Assembly: GCA_029168955.1 (NCBI GenBank)
Contig: JAPDOI010000420.1
Location: 201,001-265,000, forward strand
From: Aplectana chamaeleonis
Lineage: Eukaryota; Nematoda; Chromadorea; Rhabditida; Cosmocercidae
Length of the DNA: 64,000 nucleotides
Direction: 5' to 3'
Position 1 is the stretch's first letter. Every line of letters starts with the position of its first letter. Under the pieces are notes generated by a model that worked only from the letters and a program-made list of their open reading frames with translations, was not told the DNA's origin and ran no database searches. A program made the position numbers and the translations under genes. Positions 1-11,052 of the stretch are shown here, piece by piece.

Positions 1-80
1 AAAATCATTAGAGTAGTTGAGGAGCACAAAAATGGGCATGGCCAAGTGGTCCCCCTCGCTGCGATAGCACCGTCAACCCT
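1..80. repeat. End of a TIR element (same family as 14281-15056)
   Basis: The stretch AATGGGCATGGCCAAGTGG followed by CTCGCTGCGATAGCACC matches, with few changes, the right terminal repeat of the element at 14281-15056 (AATGGGCGTGGCCAAGTGC ... CCGCTGCGATAGCACC). Only this end lies in the window. The rest would lie to the left. Confidence 0.6.
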
Positions 81-92
81 TCGTTTTAGCTC

Positions 93-479
93 ATGATATC
101 GACATCAAAACAAATATTGAATACTGCCTTTATTGACCGCTGCGAACGTTTTTCAGTTTTTAAAAAGCCGGACAAAGTATTTGCAGAGCTGCTCATTTTA
201 CTGTCCCATTTCTTACCATCATCCAACCAATCGACGATTAGCGGGCCTATTTACACGAGTTCTCAAGTGGTTCATATGTCTAAAATAGACTGCTTTTACG
301 CCAAAACTTTTATACCATTTGTTTTTGCAATTTCGGAACTTGCAGGAATCGGTATGCTTCTGGAAAAAAACTTTTTATGCAATTCCGAAATTTCCGAAGG
401 GGTTAAGAATTTTGTGATAAAAAAGAGACATTTGGAGGATCTCATTTTAGAGCCTAGGCAAACTCCTCTGATAACCTAG
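93..479 (+). other. Unrecognised 128-codon open frame
   Basis: This is an ATG-to-stop frame of 128 codons with no domain I can name. The opposite strand is also fairly open here: a TTTTTTTCCAG acceptor-like site at about 360 is followed by a Lys/Arg/Cys-rich frame. This stretch lies downstream of the last placed exon of gene A, so an exon of that gene could be present on the minus strand. I could not find an exon with consistent borders. The frame may be chance or transposon debris. Confidence 0.15.
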
Positions 480-626
480 TCAAAATACTTTTATTAGTTA
501 CAGGATCATTGGGTACAATTACCCATTAGTTGAGCTGGAACTAGTACCTGGAACTAATCAAAAAACTATTTGTTGCAGCTTCGAATCGCTGACCAATGCA
601 GAAACTGAGGTGAGGGCGCACACACC

Positions 627-751
627 AGGCCCTGTTGTTTTACGCATTTTTGCCTAAAATTTGCTGTTTGAAGCGTAAATTTCGGCAAACGGCAACAGCA
701 AACTCCAAGAACGGCCGGCAAACGGCAAACCGCAATTGCCGCACACCCCTG
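627..751. mobile_element. Solo end of a hAT-like element
   Basis: The segment ends in GCCGCACACCCCTG. It is the reverse complement of the left end of the hAT-like element at 22172-24178 (CAGGGGTGTGCGGC), with the inner similarity running through the GCAAACGGCAAACC and TTTCGGCAAACGGCAA blocks. Only one end is present, so this is a truncated copy. Confidence 0.55.
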
Positions 752-890
752 GTCCACACGCCACTCCACACAGCTCCGCCCGGCTTTCTCTCCGTGAGGA
801 AGACTATTACAGCAAGACATTATAGACTCGAGAGCCCTCAACGTGCCGACCACCCGAACTGGCAATTGAGTTCTAGAACAGACCACCTAC

Positions 891-1040
891 CCTTTGGGTT
901 TTACTGAAGACCTTCAATTTTGCGGCGTCATAACCGTCGTATGTATACTTTTGCAACAACTGATGGTTGTCAACAAGCCATATGTGACCAGCATATTCAT
1001 CGCAGTCCATATCTGCATAGCGCACCAGGAACGTTCCTTT
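891..1040 (-). CDS. Gene A exon 8, globular domain
   Basis: The exon is exactly 150 nt (50 codons). It is preceded by CCTTTTTAG and followed by GTAGGT. It reads KGTFLVRYADMDCDEYAGHI, then WLVDNHQLLQKYTYDGYDAA, and ends in VFSKTQR. The balanced hydrophobic/charged pattern with several aromatic residues contrasts with the low-complexity exons before it and looks like part of a folded domain. The join to exon 7 across a 55-bp intron is in phase 0, giving MAFP-KGTF. I cannot name the domain. This is the best query for identifying the gene. Confidence 0.8.
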
Positions 1041-1095
1041 CTAAAAAGGAGGAAGCATATTGATCGAAATACATGATTGGAGCAAAGCTGCGCAC

Positions 1096-1234
1096 CGGAA
1101 ACGCCATAGTTTTCCTTTTCTGCTCCAGCAGCTCGGCGCGAGTCGGCGGACGAGGTGTGTCATCAGCTTTCGATTCCTCAGGACTCGCAGGAGCAGCAGC
1201 GGCTTTGGGTTTGCGCTTCTGTCGTTTGGTCGAT
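1096..1234 (-). CDS. Gene A exon 7, basic linker
   Basis: The exon is 139 nt, after TTTTTCACAG and before GTGCGC. The first base completes an Arg codon with the AG left by exon 6 (AG|A). It then reads STKRQKRKPKAAAAPASP, an acidic EESKADD stretch, and TRAELLEQKRKTMAFP. The Lys/Arg cluster resembles a nuclear localisation signal, and TRAELLEQKRK could be a short helix. The most open frame on this strand is a different one, so the exon is visible only from splice sites and phase. Confidence 0.75.
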
Positions 1235-1557
1235 CTGTGAAAAACGATTCACGTAAACGGTTTTCTGGACACAGAGGATTCAAAGGGAGAAAAACCAAAC
1301 AAGAATTTAGAGAAAGACCAGTCATTAGCCCCGAGCAGACATGAGAAGAACCTTTTTTTGAAAATTACGCGGAAAAGATTCGGAGCGACCAGTTTGTTCT
1401 CGGAAATCGGAAGCCACCTGAAAGATGTGGTTTTGACTTCCCAAAGTCAGCTCTAGATTCAGTCACACGTGTACTGAGCTTCACATCTGCGCACTTTTGT
1501 CATTGCCATATTTCATTTCACGAAATCACTTTGTTCCGCTCGTGTGAGCAACGTGGA

Positions 1558-2053
1558 CTTAAAGGCACAGTACACCCTCAGATATGAATTTTGAGATTTT
1601 TGTGTAATTGTGTAGAAGACCCCTCCTATATAACCCGTGCCAGATGCGAGATCTCAGCTCCTCCAAAAAAGCGAGATATAAGCGACCACCACGGGCCCCC
1701 CGACCCCCTTCGCACACCACCACAGGCCCGACCCCCAACCAGATTTTCGAACTCGATAGCGGCCTGATGGATGGATGAATTCCAACAAGTCGTCGTTCTT
1801 CAGTCCATTGCCGGTCTATCTCCTCATCCTGTTTTGCTCTCGTGAAGCGATTGCGAATAAAGAGATATACAGGCCTGAAACAACTCGTCCAACAAATTTT
1901 CGCCCTCGAAATGCAGGCATTTTCAAGGAGTCATATCCCGGTCCGTAGGGGGTCTTGGACAATTTCAGAGACAACATTGTGATCGAAGAGTGGCTCTCTC
2001 CAAGATGAGCATAAATTCTGGAGATAAAATTTTTGGGTGTCCTGTGCCTTTAA
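1558..2053. mobile_element. MITE, AAGGCA-TIR family, copy 1 (GGCACAG type)
   Basis: The left end reads TTAAAGGCACAGTACACCCT and the right end CCTGTGCCTTTAA, an inverted pair beside TA. The body contains the recurring block TATATAACCCGTGCCA near 1629, which recurs near 33186 and 41769. No coding capacity was seen. Confidence 0.7.
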
Positions 2054-2534
2054 AGGCACAGTCCAACCTCAGAATCGGTTTCCTGTTTTCGTATCTACTT
2101 TGAAAACGGTCCGACGCTGATTTCACTTATGTCTCTGAAATCGCGCAAGACACCCTGGGAACGAAGTTCCGGCCCACGAAAATTGAGTTGCGAAAGCATG
2201 GTGGACGCGTTGTCTGAGGCTTGTAAGTTCCGTCATTTGCAACCGATGTATGCGAGCCGACCTGAAGGAGGAGAAAGGCAGGTTTTGAAGGGATGAACGG
2301 GCCTATTAATCGGAAACCACCGCTCATCTCGTCACTGTTGAGCTCAAAAGATCGTAAAAGGGGCGTGCCAAAGTGGCTTCCTGATGTGGGCGCCCCAGGG
2401 TGGCTTCCTCCTATCTCTCGCTTAATCGGAGGAATCGAGAGCTCGCATTCGGCAGTTTTTATATGAGGTGGGTCTACTTCGAAATTATGTGGAAGTCTCA
2501 GATTTCGCCCCTGAACTTGGACTGTGCCTCTAAA
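2049..2534. mobile_element. MITE, AAGGCA-TIR family, copy 2, abutting copy 1
   Basis: The left end TTTAAAGGCACAGTCCAACC pairs with the right end GGACTGTGCCTCTAAAG. It shares the palindrome CTGTGCCTTTAAAGGCACAG (2042-2061) with copy 1, so the two elements sit back to back on one TA-containing site. The body is related to the copy at 33119-33603, in inverted orientation. Confidence 0.7.
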
Positions 2535-2985
2535 GCTCTCGCATGGGGCAAAGAACAATCAAAAAAGTGCAAGGGCAGCTTTGCTGGCTACTACATCAAA
2601 AAAAAAAAGAAAAATACGCTTCAAGCTGAGCTTTGTAGTTCTCCTACCAGCGTGAAATCTCTGAAGTGATCGCGGAGCCTTTGTGGACAAGTCCCTTCTC
2701 GCCTCAAGCTCTTTTGGGAGTTGCCGTAAACTTTCCATGAGCCAGCTGGGTCGTAACCTTTTGGGCTGAGACTCGACAGGTTCGAGGCACCTGCACTGTA
2801 GATGCAATGCATGTTTACGGCTTGGCGGAGGTGCTGCCAACATTTTCCTCGGCGTCGCGAGCCAACCGCCAGGCGGTTGGTCTATGGCCAACGCTGTCGA
2901 GGACATGCTGAGGTACTTTTCGAAAATATTACCTTATTTGCCAAAATTTCTCTTTCTTGTCTGTATAACAGACGGAGAGAATTGT

Positions 2986-3633
2986 ACTCTGTTTATCTCG
3001 AATTGCACAGAACACGGTCCGCCTTCGGCCCTCTATGTACCACAGTGCACGTCCATCGACGCGTTCTCGGCCGACCCCGGTGGGCATGCGAATCAATACG
3101 CTAGTGCAGCCGCCACTAAGGAGCTATTCATACTCCTTTACGCCAGCGGATCACGCGCGGGCGAGACGTTGGAGTATGAATACTGTGTACGCGCGTGACG
3201 CGCTTGTGGAGTCTATGAATATACCAGCGGCGACGCCATGGTGGCGCGGTTTAAAGTGGGCATTAACTTTGCCGAGCAAGTGAAATTTGTACACCATTCA
3301 CTATCATGGTAGCATATAATAATGGATTTAATTGTCATGGAACGGAATGAAATTGAAGATGGATTAACAATGAAAATGATAAAAAGATTGTTACGGTCGT
3401 CACCGCCATAGTTGAGTGGGCGTCAAGCGCAAGCCGTTGGGCAGTATGAATAGCGCCTGACTCACCAGGTGGACGATGCAGTGGCAGCGTGGGCGGTTGA
3501 ATGGCGGCGGCACTGGCGTATTGATTCGTATACCCACCGGGGTCGGCCGAGAACGCGTCCATGGACGTGCACTACGGTATATAGAAGGCTGGTGGCGGAC
3601 CGTATTTTGTGCAATTCGAGATAAACAGAGTAT
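2986..3633. mobile_element. Foldback element with ~125-bp inverted arms
   Basis: The left arm (about 2986-3112: CTCTGTTTATCTCGAATTGC, then CGACGCGTTCTCGGCCGACC) is repeated in inverse as the right arm (about 3507-3633: GGTCGGCCGAGAACGCGTCC, then GCAATTCGAGATAAACAGAG). The segment between the arms carries a second repeat that occurs again, inverted, at 26555-26985. Confidence 0.75.
3116..3470 (+). repeat. Dispersed repeat (GGAGTATGAATA family), copy 1
   Basis: Contains GCGCGGGCGAGACGTTGGAG and ATAATGGATTTAATTGTCAT followed by GGAACGGAATGAAATTGA. The reverse complement of 26683-26760 gives the same block with substitutions (ATAATGGAATTAATCATCAT, GAAACGGAATGAAATCGA). It forms the interior of the foldback element at 2986-3633. 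Confidence 0.6.
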
Positions 3634-3824
3634 ATGTCGCTAGGCTGACGTTCCGCGAGCGATGCAGTAGACCGCTGTGAACCTGTGCTGCTGGCGGAAG
3701 CTACAGCCGCATCACTAGTGCCAAGCTTGTGAATTATATATGTATGACGCGAGTTCTGTGGGGTTCAACATGTTAAACGGATTCGCGCCAGGGTCCAGAA
3801 GCCGCGAGCCTCGGAAGTGAACGT

Positions 3825-4250
3825 CGAGACAGGGGCGTAGCGTAACTTTTCGGAATCGGAGCGACCCCCCTCGCCATCAATTTTTTTCCAAAATCCAATT
3901 TTATGCAACCCCCCCCCCCCTGGGGCACGATTTATTCATGAAATTGTAGTATACGGTTTTCTGAATATTCGGGTTGTTCGGAAACCAAGATGAACGATAT
4001 ATTTGATTATTAAATCTGTCAAACGCCAAAAACTCGTTCAGTAGTCGGACTTAAGCGCCTGAAACCTAAAAGGTGCTAGGATCCTTCCCTTTGGTGACCA
4101 AAAGTATCGAGAGTTTTCGGGATATCTCCATCCACTTTCCATTTTTCGGTCCGAAATGTTGCGATTCCTCCTAACCTTCATTTTCGTTTCAAAAAAAAAT
4201 TGCGTTCACCCCCTTCACCCCCGTTGCGAAATGTCGCAGCCCCGCTCGAC
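3825..4250 (+). repeat. Dispersed repeat, copy 1 (GGGGCGTxGCGTxA family)
   Basis: Shares blocks with 11630-11930 (ATCAATTTTTTTCCAAAATC; CCTTTGGTGACCAAAA) and, inverted, with 14085-14280. Terminal structure was not resolved. Confidence 0.6.
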
Positions 4251-4377
4251 CCAGATGTGCCCGTCACGTTGAAGTGCTGTAGAAGTGAAGTTCAAACTGC
4301 AGTTGGAGGGGCAAGAATGAGCAAGACCCAAACTCGCCGACCATGCATATGAGCTGCATGATTAGGCGCATACTCAG

Positions 4378-5015
4378 ACAGTCGGGTGGTAGTACGTCGG
4401 CACAATAGGGGCAGCATTCTAGGGCGAATCTCGGATACATCCCTCGTTGTCAGCAGGAGCTGCTGCTAACGGCAGCATATGCTGCCAACGCATGCTGGGG
4501 TTCAACCCCTCGCTATAGACAGCCTGTTCTGCTAACGAGGAATGAATCTGGAATACGAGACTCCTTAGCGGTGTTGGGTATGATCGTTATCACGGCCCGC
4601 ACTAAGGAGGCCAACCTCGCCACGGTCCACAACGAAGAGGCTTCCTACGCTATGGGCCATGCGGACGATCAACTCAGCGTTCAACATTGACGTCCAGAAA
4701 AAGACGCGAGGTCACCTTGTCGGACGGGCCTCTAACGGCAAACTGCCTCTAAGGGGACTGGCCGTCTTATATACTCGCCGCCGTCGTACTAGAGGTACTG
4801 CAATGTTCATTCGTATCAGATAAATCAATGAGTGTCAGCAGACACTAGGAGAGGGGCTGCCGATCTCACGCGCGCCTTTGTAAACAAAGTGGTCGTATCC
4901 CAGTAGAATCAGCAGAAGCTCCTGCTAGTTGGCAGAACCTCCTGCTGTTCGCAGTAGCTACAGCACGGGCGCTGCTAGTCCCTTTGTGCCGACGTACTAC
5001 CCCACGACTGTCTGT
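4378..5015. mobile_element. ~0.64-kb DNA element with ~35-bp TIRs
   Basis: The left end CAGACAGTCGGGTGGTAGTA followed by CGTCGGCACAA is matched in inverse by the right end (TTGTGCCGACGTACTACCCC then ACGACTGTCTG). I could not read a clean target duplication. The inside carries the V-D-R-G module described separately (minus strand, around 4580-4690) and GCAGCA/TGCTGC palindromes also seen inside the hAT-like element at 24386-25875. Confidence 0.65.
4578..4830 (-). repeat. V-D-R-G module, copy C
   Basis: Read on the minus strand, the frame gives AELIVRMAHSVGSLFVVDRG, then EVGLLSAGRDND, before a stop. The same residues in the same spacing recur in three other elements (25238-25450, 28312-28600, 54778-55030). 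This suggests a decayed protein-coding segment rather than random repeat DNA. Confidence 0.55.
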
Positions 5016-5029
5016 GTACATAGGTTTCC

Positions 5030-6796
5030 TCATCGATTGATTCTTTCTTGCGTAGCAAGCATGTGACTTCCCAAAGAATTTCGTGCATCCTGCCTCTTCA
5101 CCCACCCTGCATATCAGGTACCTGGCCGATGAGGACTGGTCGACTTAAGCGACTGATCGCCTGAACAGACAGCACATGTACATTACCCCAAAATTGGAAA
5201 GTCGCTCGTGTGATTCCACTGCCGAAGCCGGGAAAGCAAACATCCACGGCTAATGGGTACCGGCCGATCAGTCTGCTTTCACCCATTGCCAAAGTTGCCG
5301 AAAAACTTGTTATGGAGGAGCTGGCCGAACACAGCAACAAGCAACAGCATCAGCATGGTTTCCGTAAATTACATTCCACCACTACGGCCTTGTTGGAAAC
5401 TGTGAGCTATGTTCTGGACGGCTTCAATGCCATGAAACCCCAACGTACTGTTGGCGTGGTTCTCGACTTAACAAAGGCATTTGACACTGTCAATCTTGGC
5501 CTACTATCAGAGAGTCTATTGAAGTCTACCATTAAGCCATGGCAGAAGCGGTGGATAACTGCCTTCACTAAAGGACGTCGGGCAAATGTGCTATTCCAGG
5601 GACGTGTTTCCAATAGCATCCCCATCGCCGCTGGAGTCCCTCAAGGAGGAGTTTTATCGCCTGCACTTTTCAGTTTATATCTAGAAGATCTGCCCGTTCC
5701 CCCTCAAGACATCAAGGTCGTTGCATACGCGGATGATATTACTATTCTGTGCCGAGATCGCGACACTAAGGTAGCCACCAGTAAGATCAATGACTACCTG
5801 ATCGAGTTGAAATGTTTCTTCGATCGCAAAATGCTCACAGTCTCTGCCTCCAAATCGTCCGTCACCATCTTTTCCACTGATAATGCAGAGCACAGTGCCC
5901 ATCCTATGGTGAAATGGGACGAAACTCAATTGCAGGCCACCCGATTCCCCAAACTACTTGCACTCGTGTTGGATCCTTCGTTGAAGTTCCATAAGAACAC
6001 TGAGCAGAAGCAAGCCACAGTGAAAACAAGACTCAACGTTGTGCATGCTCTCGGTGGAACGTCCTGGGGATGCAATAAAGGAACAATCCTGACCACGTAT
6101 AGGGCTATTGTGCAACCCGCCTAGGAGTATGCTGCGCCAGTCTGGCAGCACATCGTGTCGGACTCATCTTGGTCCGAGCTGCAGCGCGTCCAAAATTGTG
6201 CTCTGCGAATTGCAACAGGCTGTTCTAAAAGCTCTCCAGTAGAGCACTTACACGCCGAAGCTCGCATATTGCCAGTTAGAGACCACTGCCAACTCCAGGC
6301 GCAGCAAATGTACATTAACATCGTGAAGCAGCCGAATCATCCATCGCGAAGTGTACTAAACCCGGTGAGAGAGAGATGTGTCAGAAAGCCTTTCGCCGAT
6401 GCTCCGTCGGAAGAAGATGTGCAGAGATGGACCGAAGCACAACAAGAACGCCTCCGTCTCTTGCGCGCGGAGCATACCCGATTCGTGAAGGAACACTTGA
6501 GCAGAGTTGCCATGAACTCCATCCTGGGAGTCCCACCTCCGAAGGTCAGCGAGACAGAGATGGAACTTGGCAGGCGTGCCAGGTGCACCCTTGCATCGTT
6601 ACGCTGTGGACACTCTCGCATACTTATGTCATATTTGCATAGAATTGATAACAGCAAACCTGACGAGTGCCCTAATTGCGGTAGTCAAGGGCATACTACT
6701 GCGCACCTGTTCAATTGCCCGAAAAGACCGACTACATTAACGGCAATAGATCTGTGGACGAACCCTACGCTAGTGGCCAAGTTTCTGAACCTATGA
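5030..6796 (+). pseudogene. Jockey-type non-LTR retrotransposon, reverse transcriptase ORF with one stop
   Basis: The frame from about 5140 reads through an in-frame TAG at 6122-6124 to a stop at 6796. Seen in order: NWKVARVIPLPKPGK, NGYRPISLLSPIAKV (RT block 1-2), VVLDLTKAFDTVN, GVPQGGVLSPALFSLY, the catalytic VVAYADDITIL (YADD intact), a C-terminal thumb-like part, and a CPNCGSQGHTTAHLFNC zinc-knuckle-like motif near the end. This order fits Jockey/R1-type LINE ORF2 proteins. The endonuclease domain that should precede the RT was not found: upstream is the 4378-5015 DNA element, so the copy is 5'-truncated or interrupted. It lies in the large intron of gene A, on the opposite strand. It is a dead copy because of the missing 5' part and the stop. 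Confidence 0.9.
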
Positions 6797-7183
6797 CAGA
6801 ACCCTCTCTGTGCCTGCAAAGAAGAACACCTGAACAGGCCGACTAACAGCAGTGATCTACAGTCGGCTGAACAAAAGGGGTGTTTTTCCGCAAAGCTAAT
6901 GTTGCTGGTTGGCAAATCTGCTACAGCCTGGGCTGCTTCAATCGCTTGCCGACACACTGAAGTAGTCGTCATTCAAATCGAGCCTAGGCCTAGTTCACAC
7001 TAGTCGCGACGCGCGACAGCGACAGCGCATTTAAACCATATCGATTTGATATCTATCGCAAACACGATGTCGCATCACCCGTCGCGGGAAGTATGCACTT
7101 GGCCTTATAGAAGGAAGCCGTTGCGTGCTAAACAAGAAACCCCCAAACGTATGAGTAAACGCATGTGATAGACTTCGCTTTTA

Positions 7184-8469
7184 TTAGGTCTAGAAGTTAA
7201 TTTCCGCGTTTTTGTTGTTATTGATATTTTGTAAAAAATAAAATTATTTTTATATAACGAATTTTATGTTATAATGCTCACTGTATTATCAGCTTTCTAT
7301 TGATATATAACTTGCTTCACGTACCTTATAAAAAAAGTATTATTTTAGTTTCAGAATATGTCAACTTTTGTGCCGGAAAAACGCCATTTGCGGGAAGCTC
7401 TCCTTTTCCTTTTTCATCTCAAGAAGAAAGCCACTGACGCGCACCAAATGCTTGCCCAAGCTTACGGGGATGCTGCTCCATCCATAAGAACCTGCCAAGA
7501 ATGGTTTCAGCGTTTCAAATCGGGTGATTTTGACGTTAAGGACAAAGATCGACCAGGACAGCCAAAAAGTTCGAAGACGAAGAACTTCAGGCTTTGTTGG
7601 ATCAAGATTCGGCTCAAACGCAAGAACAGCTCGCGGCATCTCTCGGCGTCACCCAAAAGCAATTTCTATTCGATTGAAGGCAATGGGGAAGATTCAAAGG
7701 AAGGAAAATGGATCCCCTATGAGCTCTCAGAACGCAACAAAGAGCAGAGAAAAACAACTTCACAAATCTTGTTGGACCGATTCCAAAGAAAGTCTTTTAC
7801 ACCGCATCATAACTGGCGATGAAAAGTGGGTGTACTACGACAATCCGAAGCGAAAGAAAATCGTGGGTTAGTCCTGGTGAAACAACAACTTCGACCGCAA
7901 AACCAAACATCCACGGGAAGAAGGTCTTACTGTGCATATGGTGGGATCAACGCGGTATACTGTACTATGAACTTCTTCAACCTGGCAGAAACAGTTACTG
8001 CGAATCGCTATCAACATCAACTAGCGCAATTGCGGCATGAAATCGAAGCAAAGAGACCAGAATGGGCGAGTCGACACGAAAAAGTCATATTGCTTCATGA
8101 TAACGCTCGACCTCATGTTGCTCGAACGGTAAAGGATACGCTAAAAGAGTTCAAATGGGAAGTCTTACCGCACCCGCCGTACTCTCCAGACATCGCCCCG
8201 TCGGATTATCACCTTTTCCGGTCAATGGCGCATGGTCTAGCGGAGCAGCGCTTTCAAGATCGTCAAGATGTCAAAAAATGGCTCGATGAATGGGTGGAGG
8301 CCAAACCAGAAAAATTTTATTATGATGGAATCCATAAGTTACCCAAACTCTGGGAAATGGTTGTTATTAATGACGGAAATTATTTTGAATAAAAATTTTG
8401 TTTAAGTATGTCCAGTTTTCAATAGTGTAAAAAGCGTAAAAAAACGCGGAAATTAACTTCTAGACCTAA
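7184..8469 (+). mobile_element. Full-length mariner element (1286 bp) with TA duplication
   Basis: Terminal inverted repeats start TTAGGTCTAGAAGTTAATTT at 7184 and end with its complement at 8469. They are flanked by TA at 7182-7183 and 8470-8471, the standard mariner target duplication. The length is typical of a complete mariner. It lies in the large intron of gene A, about 0.4 kb right of the Jockey-type LINE. Confidence 0.95.
7358..8392 (+). pseudogene. Mariner transposase, broken by at least four frameshifts
   Basis: Transposase homology runs the full expected length (about 345 codons) but moves through the frames in the order 2, 1, 0, 1, 2. It has an N-terminal helix-turn-helix region (MSTFVPEKRHLREALLFLFH, CQEWFQRFKSGDFDVKDKDR), a second HTH-like part, [17 protein letters not shown] (first catalytic Asp, about 7820), [33 protein letters not shown] (second Asp, about 8099) and YSPDIAPSDYHLFRSM (third Asp, about 8201). 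There are 34 residues between the second and third Asp, the mariner DD34D signature. All three catalytic residues are still present, so decay is recent or mild, but no functional enzyme can be made. Confidence 0.95.
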
Positions 8470-8709
8470 TAAATCAAAAGGTGCAACCGAAAGCTTCAGT
8501 CTTTCGAAGTGAGTAAGGTTAGCAAGCGGTCCAGGGCGACTATAGTTTGAGTTAGGACTCAGCGACAATTCTTCCTAGCTGATTTTCAAGGTTTCTAAAA
8601 AAACATTCATGCATCTGGGACTGAGGGGTCGAGGAGCGAACTCCAGAGCTTTATTGTACCCAATTCAATATTTCAACGAGACCTTCCACTCAATAAGGTC
8701 TCGCTCAAC

Positions 8710-9005
8710 AAGGGTTGAGCAGGCCGCTGCGACCGGTGACCAAATTTTACGACCCCCGGTGACCCAAATTTTACGACCCCACTGGGACGAAAAAATTCAT
8801 GACCAAGATTTTTACGACCCCCTGGGATGGAGATATGGTCCCGATGCAGCTTTAGCTAAATTTGCATGTTGAGATTTTTATTATTTTCACAGTCAAGTTC
8901 AACAAAACAATAGAGCGATTCCCCACCCAACATTTCCATTTTTTTCCAAAATTTCCGAAATTTTTACGCCCCCGTTGCGACCGGTCGTAAGCCTGCCCAA
9001 CCCTG
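8710..9005. mobile_element. Small hAT-type MITE with 8-bp target duplication
   Basis: The left end AAGGGTTGAGCAGGC pairs with the right end GCCTGCCCAACCCTG. Flanks are CGCTCAAC (8702-8709) and CGCTCAAG (9006-9013), an 8-bp duplication with one change, as expected for hAT elements. No coding capacity. Confidence 0.8.
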
Positions 9006-9374
9006 CGCTCAAGCCCCTCCTCTCTCAGGGCTGGGGTTCACGAACGCAGCTGGCTAGGCTTAGGTTTGCTTAGGACAGCAATCCCTGCGGTAGCCAAAAG
9101 GGGTCTGCAGAGTTGTAACGGCTGGCGAGTGGTCGCCGAGCGTCAACCTTGACGCGGCGACAAAATTTTTTCTAATCATTATCGTCACGGCGTCGGTTGC
9201 CGCTTCCTGGCAGTGATGTAGGGCCGTCGCGGCGTCAGTACACTCTGCGGCGCCGCCTCATCGCCCTTCACACCGCGTCGGTCGCCATCGTCGCCAAATG
9301 TAATCGATATTACATCACCCAGTGCTGTTCGTCGCTGCGAGCAACGCCGCAACTTCAACTCTGCAGACCCCTTA

Positions 9375-9511
9375 GGGGGCCGAATAGAGTTCCGCCGCTG
9401 AAAGGCGCGGCAGCATACAACGGAGGAGAATCGATCGTGCGGCGCCACATGATCGATTCTCCTCCATTGCATGCTGCCGCGACTTTCTGCGGGGGAGTCT
9501 ATTCGGCCTCC
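9375..9511. mobile_element. ~137-bp palindromic MITE (CCGAATAG family), copy 1
   Basis: GGGGGCCGAATAGAGTTCC at the left is mirrored by GTCTATTCGGCCTCC at the right. The interior (GGCGCGGCAGCATACAACGG / CCATTGCATGCTGCCGCG) continues the palindrome almost to the centre. The family's second copy is at 12733-12868. Confidence 0.8.
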
Positions 9512-9867
9512 AAGTCCAAACATAACCAGTCTGGGCAAAGTTTGGGAAATGTGCCTTCACCCAATGTTTTTCTAGAGAAGTACATTTCATCCGCAATGGC
9601 CAGGCTGACTAATAGTAGTTTCCTTATTAGTATTTGATCACCGATTCCGCTCTCTTCTTTCTAGCAGTTTAGGATTTTTAGGTTTTCTTCGCAGAACACC
9701 CTGTAGTTTTTTTGCCTCTTGCAGTACTGTTGCTAGGCAGTACAAAATATGAAATAATGAAAACGTGACTCAAGAAAAAAAGCGAAAAAAATTCGGAAGC
9801 GAAACGAGGAAGGGATGGGGGGGGGGGTGCTCCCGATTGTCCGACCGAACTTCTTGAGCTCACTAAC

Positions 9868-9988
9868 CTGGCCTTGCGCACCCCAGCTTTATCCGAGGTG
9901 ACTGAAGTGTTCGTCTTCTTCGACCGCTGACGTTTCTTCACTCCATTGGCAGCCGATCCGTCGTCCCGGTGTTCATCCTCTCCGACGT
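9868..9988 (-). CDS. Gene A exon 6
   Basis: 121 nt between TTTTGTTTTCAG and GTTAGT. Two bases complete an Asp codon begun in exon 5 (G|AC), and AG is left for exon 7. It reads DVGEDEHRDDGSAANGVKKR, QRSKKTNTSVTSDKAGVRKA: an acidic patch followed by a basic one. Phase agrees with both neighbours, which is the main reason for accepting the borders. Confidence 0.75.
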
Positions 9989-10063
9989 CTGAAAACAAAA
10001 CTTTCACAGAACTTGACGCTACACCCAAATCATAACAACCCTGCCACTGACTTGCAACATCAC

Positions 10064-10139
10064 CAGTATTCTTCTTCACTTTGGAAGCAACCATGGCACG
10101 TTCCACAGGATACGCAGGCTGAGTATGTTGAATCGGGAA
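10064..10139 (-). CDS. Gene A exon 5
   Basis: 76 nt. The 3' splice site TTCCTGTTCAG was chosen over an alternative 12 nt upstream (TTCAAAG) because it fits the usual consensus better. The donor ACTG|GTGATG leaves one base, which matches exon 6. It reads FPIQHTQPAYPVERAMVASK, VKKNT. It continues the Gln/Pro composition of exon 3 and begins the basic part. Confidence 0.7.
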
Positions 10140-10845
10140 CTGAACAGGAATCTTTGAATCGAACAAGAAACGCAGATCAAAAGAGCGATATTGTAGTGAA
10201 ACCCACAACCGTACGACAGTGCGCAAGGAGGCGACCAAGTGGTACGCCGAGCGCGGCTGGAAGCATGCGCGCCTGTCGCGTCGCGGCGTTGATTGGGTCA
10301 CCTCCCCTCAACGAGGTGTTTCGAAATTCGCTCACCACTCACTGGATTGAATCAGCGCAAGAAGTTAGCAGAAACGCGATTCGTTGAAGTTAACGTCTAT
10401 CGGGAACTTGAGAATGTTTCTTTTGTCACCTGATTTCTGTGAATATGGTAACTACTAATAGAGAACACCAAGAGTTCTGTATTTCAGGGCTATACACAAT
10501 AAGATCGAATGTCCTAGCATTCTAGAATGCAGGACTTTAATTGAGTTGACTCCACGGTACAATAATGAATCGACGGTGTTGCGCCGCGACGCCACACGTC
10601 CTTCCCGCACCCCAGTGCACATTCTAGTTTAAAGCCTTGATTTCAACTTGCACTAAACGGATCAGCAAAATGAATCATAAAAGTCTGTGCGTAAGAATTT
10701 TGATTCAAACACAAAAAATACTGCAATATAGAAAAATACTTCGGAAAAAAAACGAAAAGTCTACTTTTTACTTCTGAGAATTTTTAATCATTTAGAGGAT
10801 TGTTGCTTCGCCGATGTCCGACTCAGTAGCCCGCGAACGACTGTA

Positions 10846-11052
10846 CTGTGCTTGTATGGGCTGAATTCTGGTCCGCAATTGCGACCCGACACGCTTTGCG
10901 GCCGCAAGCGCTCGAGTCAATTGAGTTTCCAGCGCCAAAGCCGACTCGATGTGGCTTTTTATACAGTCTTCTCCAATTTTGTTCAGTTTCCAGAGGCCGC
11001 AAAGCGTGTCGAGACGCAATGGCGGACCGCAATTTGGGGCAGAGAAGCACAG
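10846..11052. mobile_element. TA-flanked MITE (CTGTGCTTCTCTGGGCC family), copy 1
   Basis: The left end CTGTGCTTGTATGGG and right end GCAGAGAAGCACAG are flanked by TA on both sides (10844-10845 and 11053-11054), suggesting a Tc1/mariner-type origin. The inner repeat GACACGCTTTGCGGCCGC is mirrored by GGCCGCAAAGCGTGTC. Confidence 0.8.

Noticed and set aside
1041..1344. 94-codon frames on both strands
   Set aside because: Shadows of gene A exon 7, which is read in another minus-strand frame with proper splice sites and phase.
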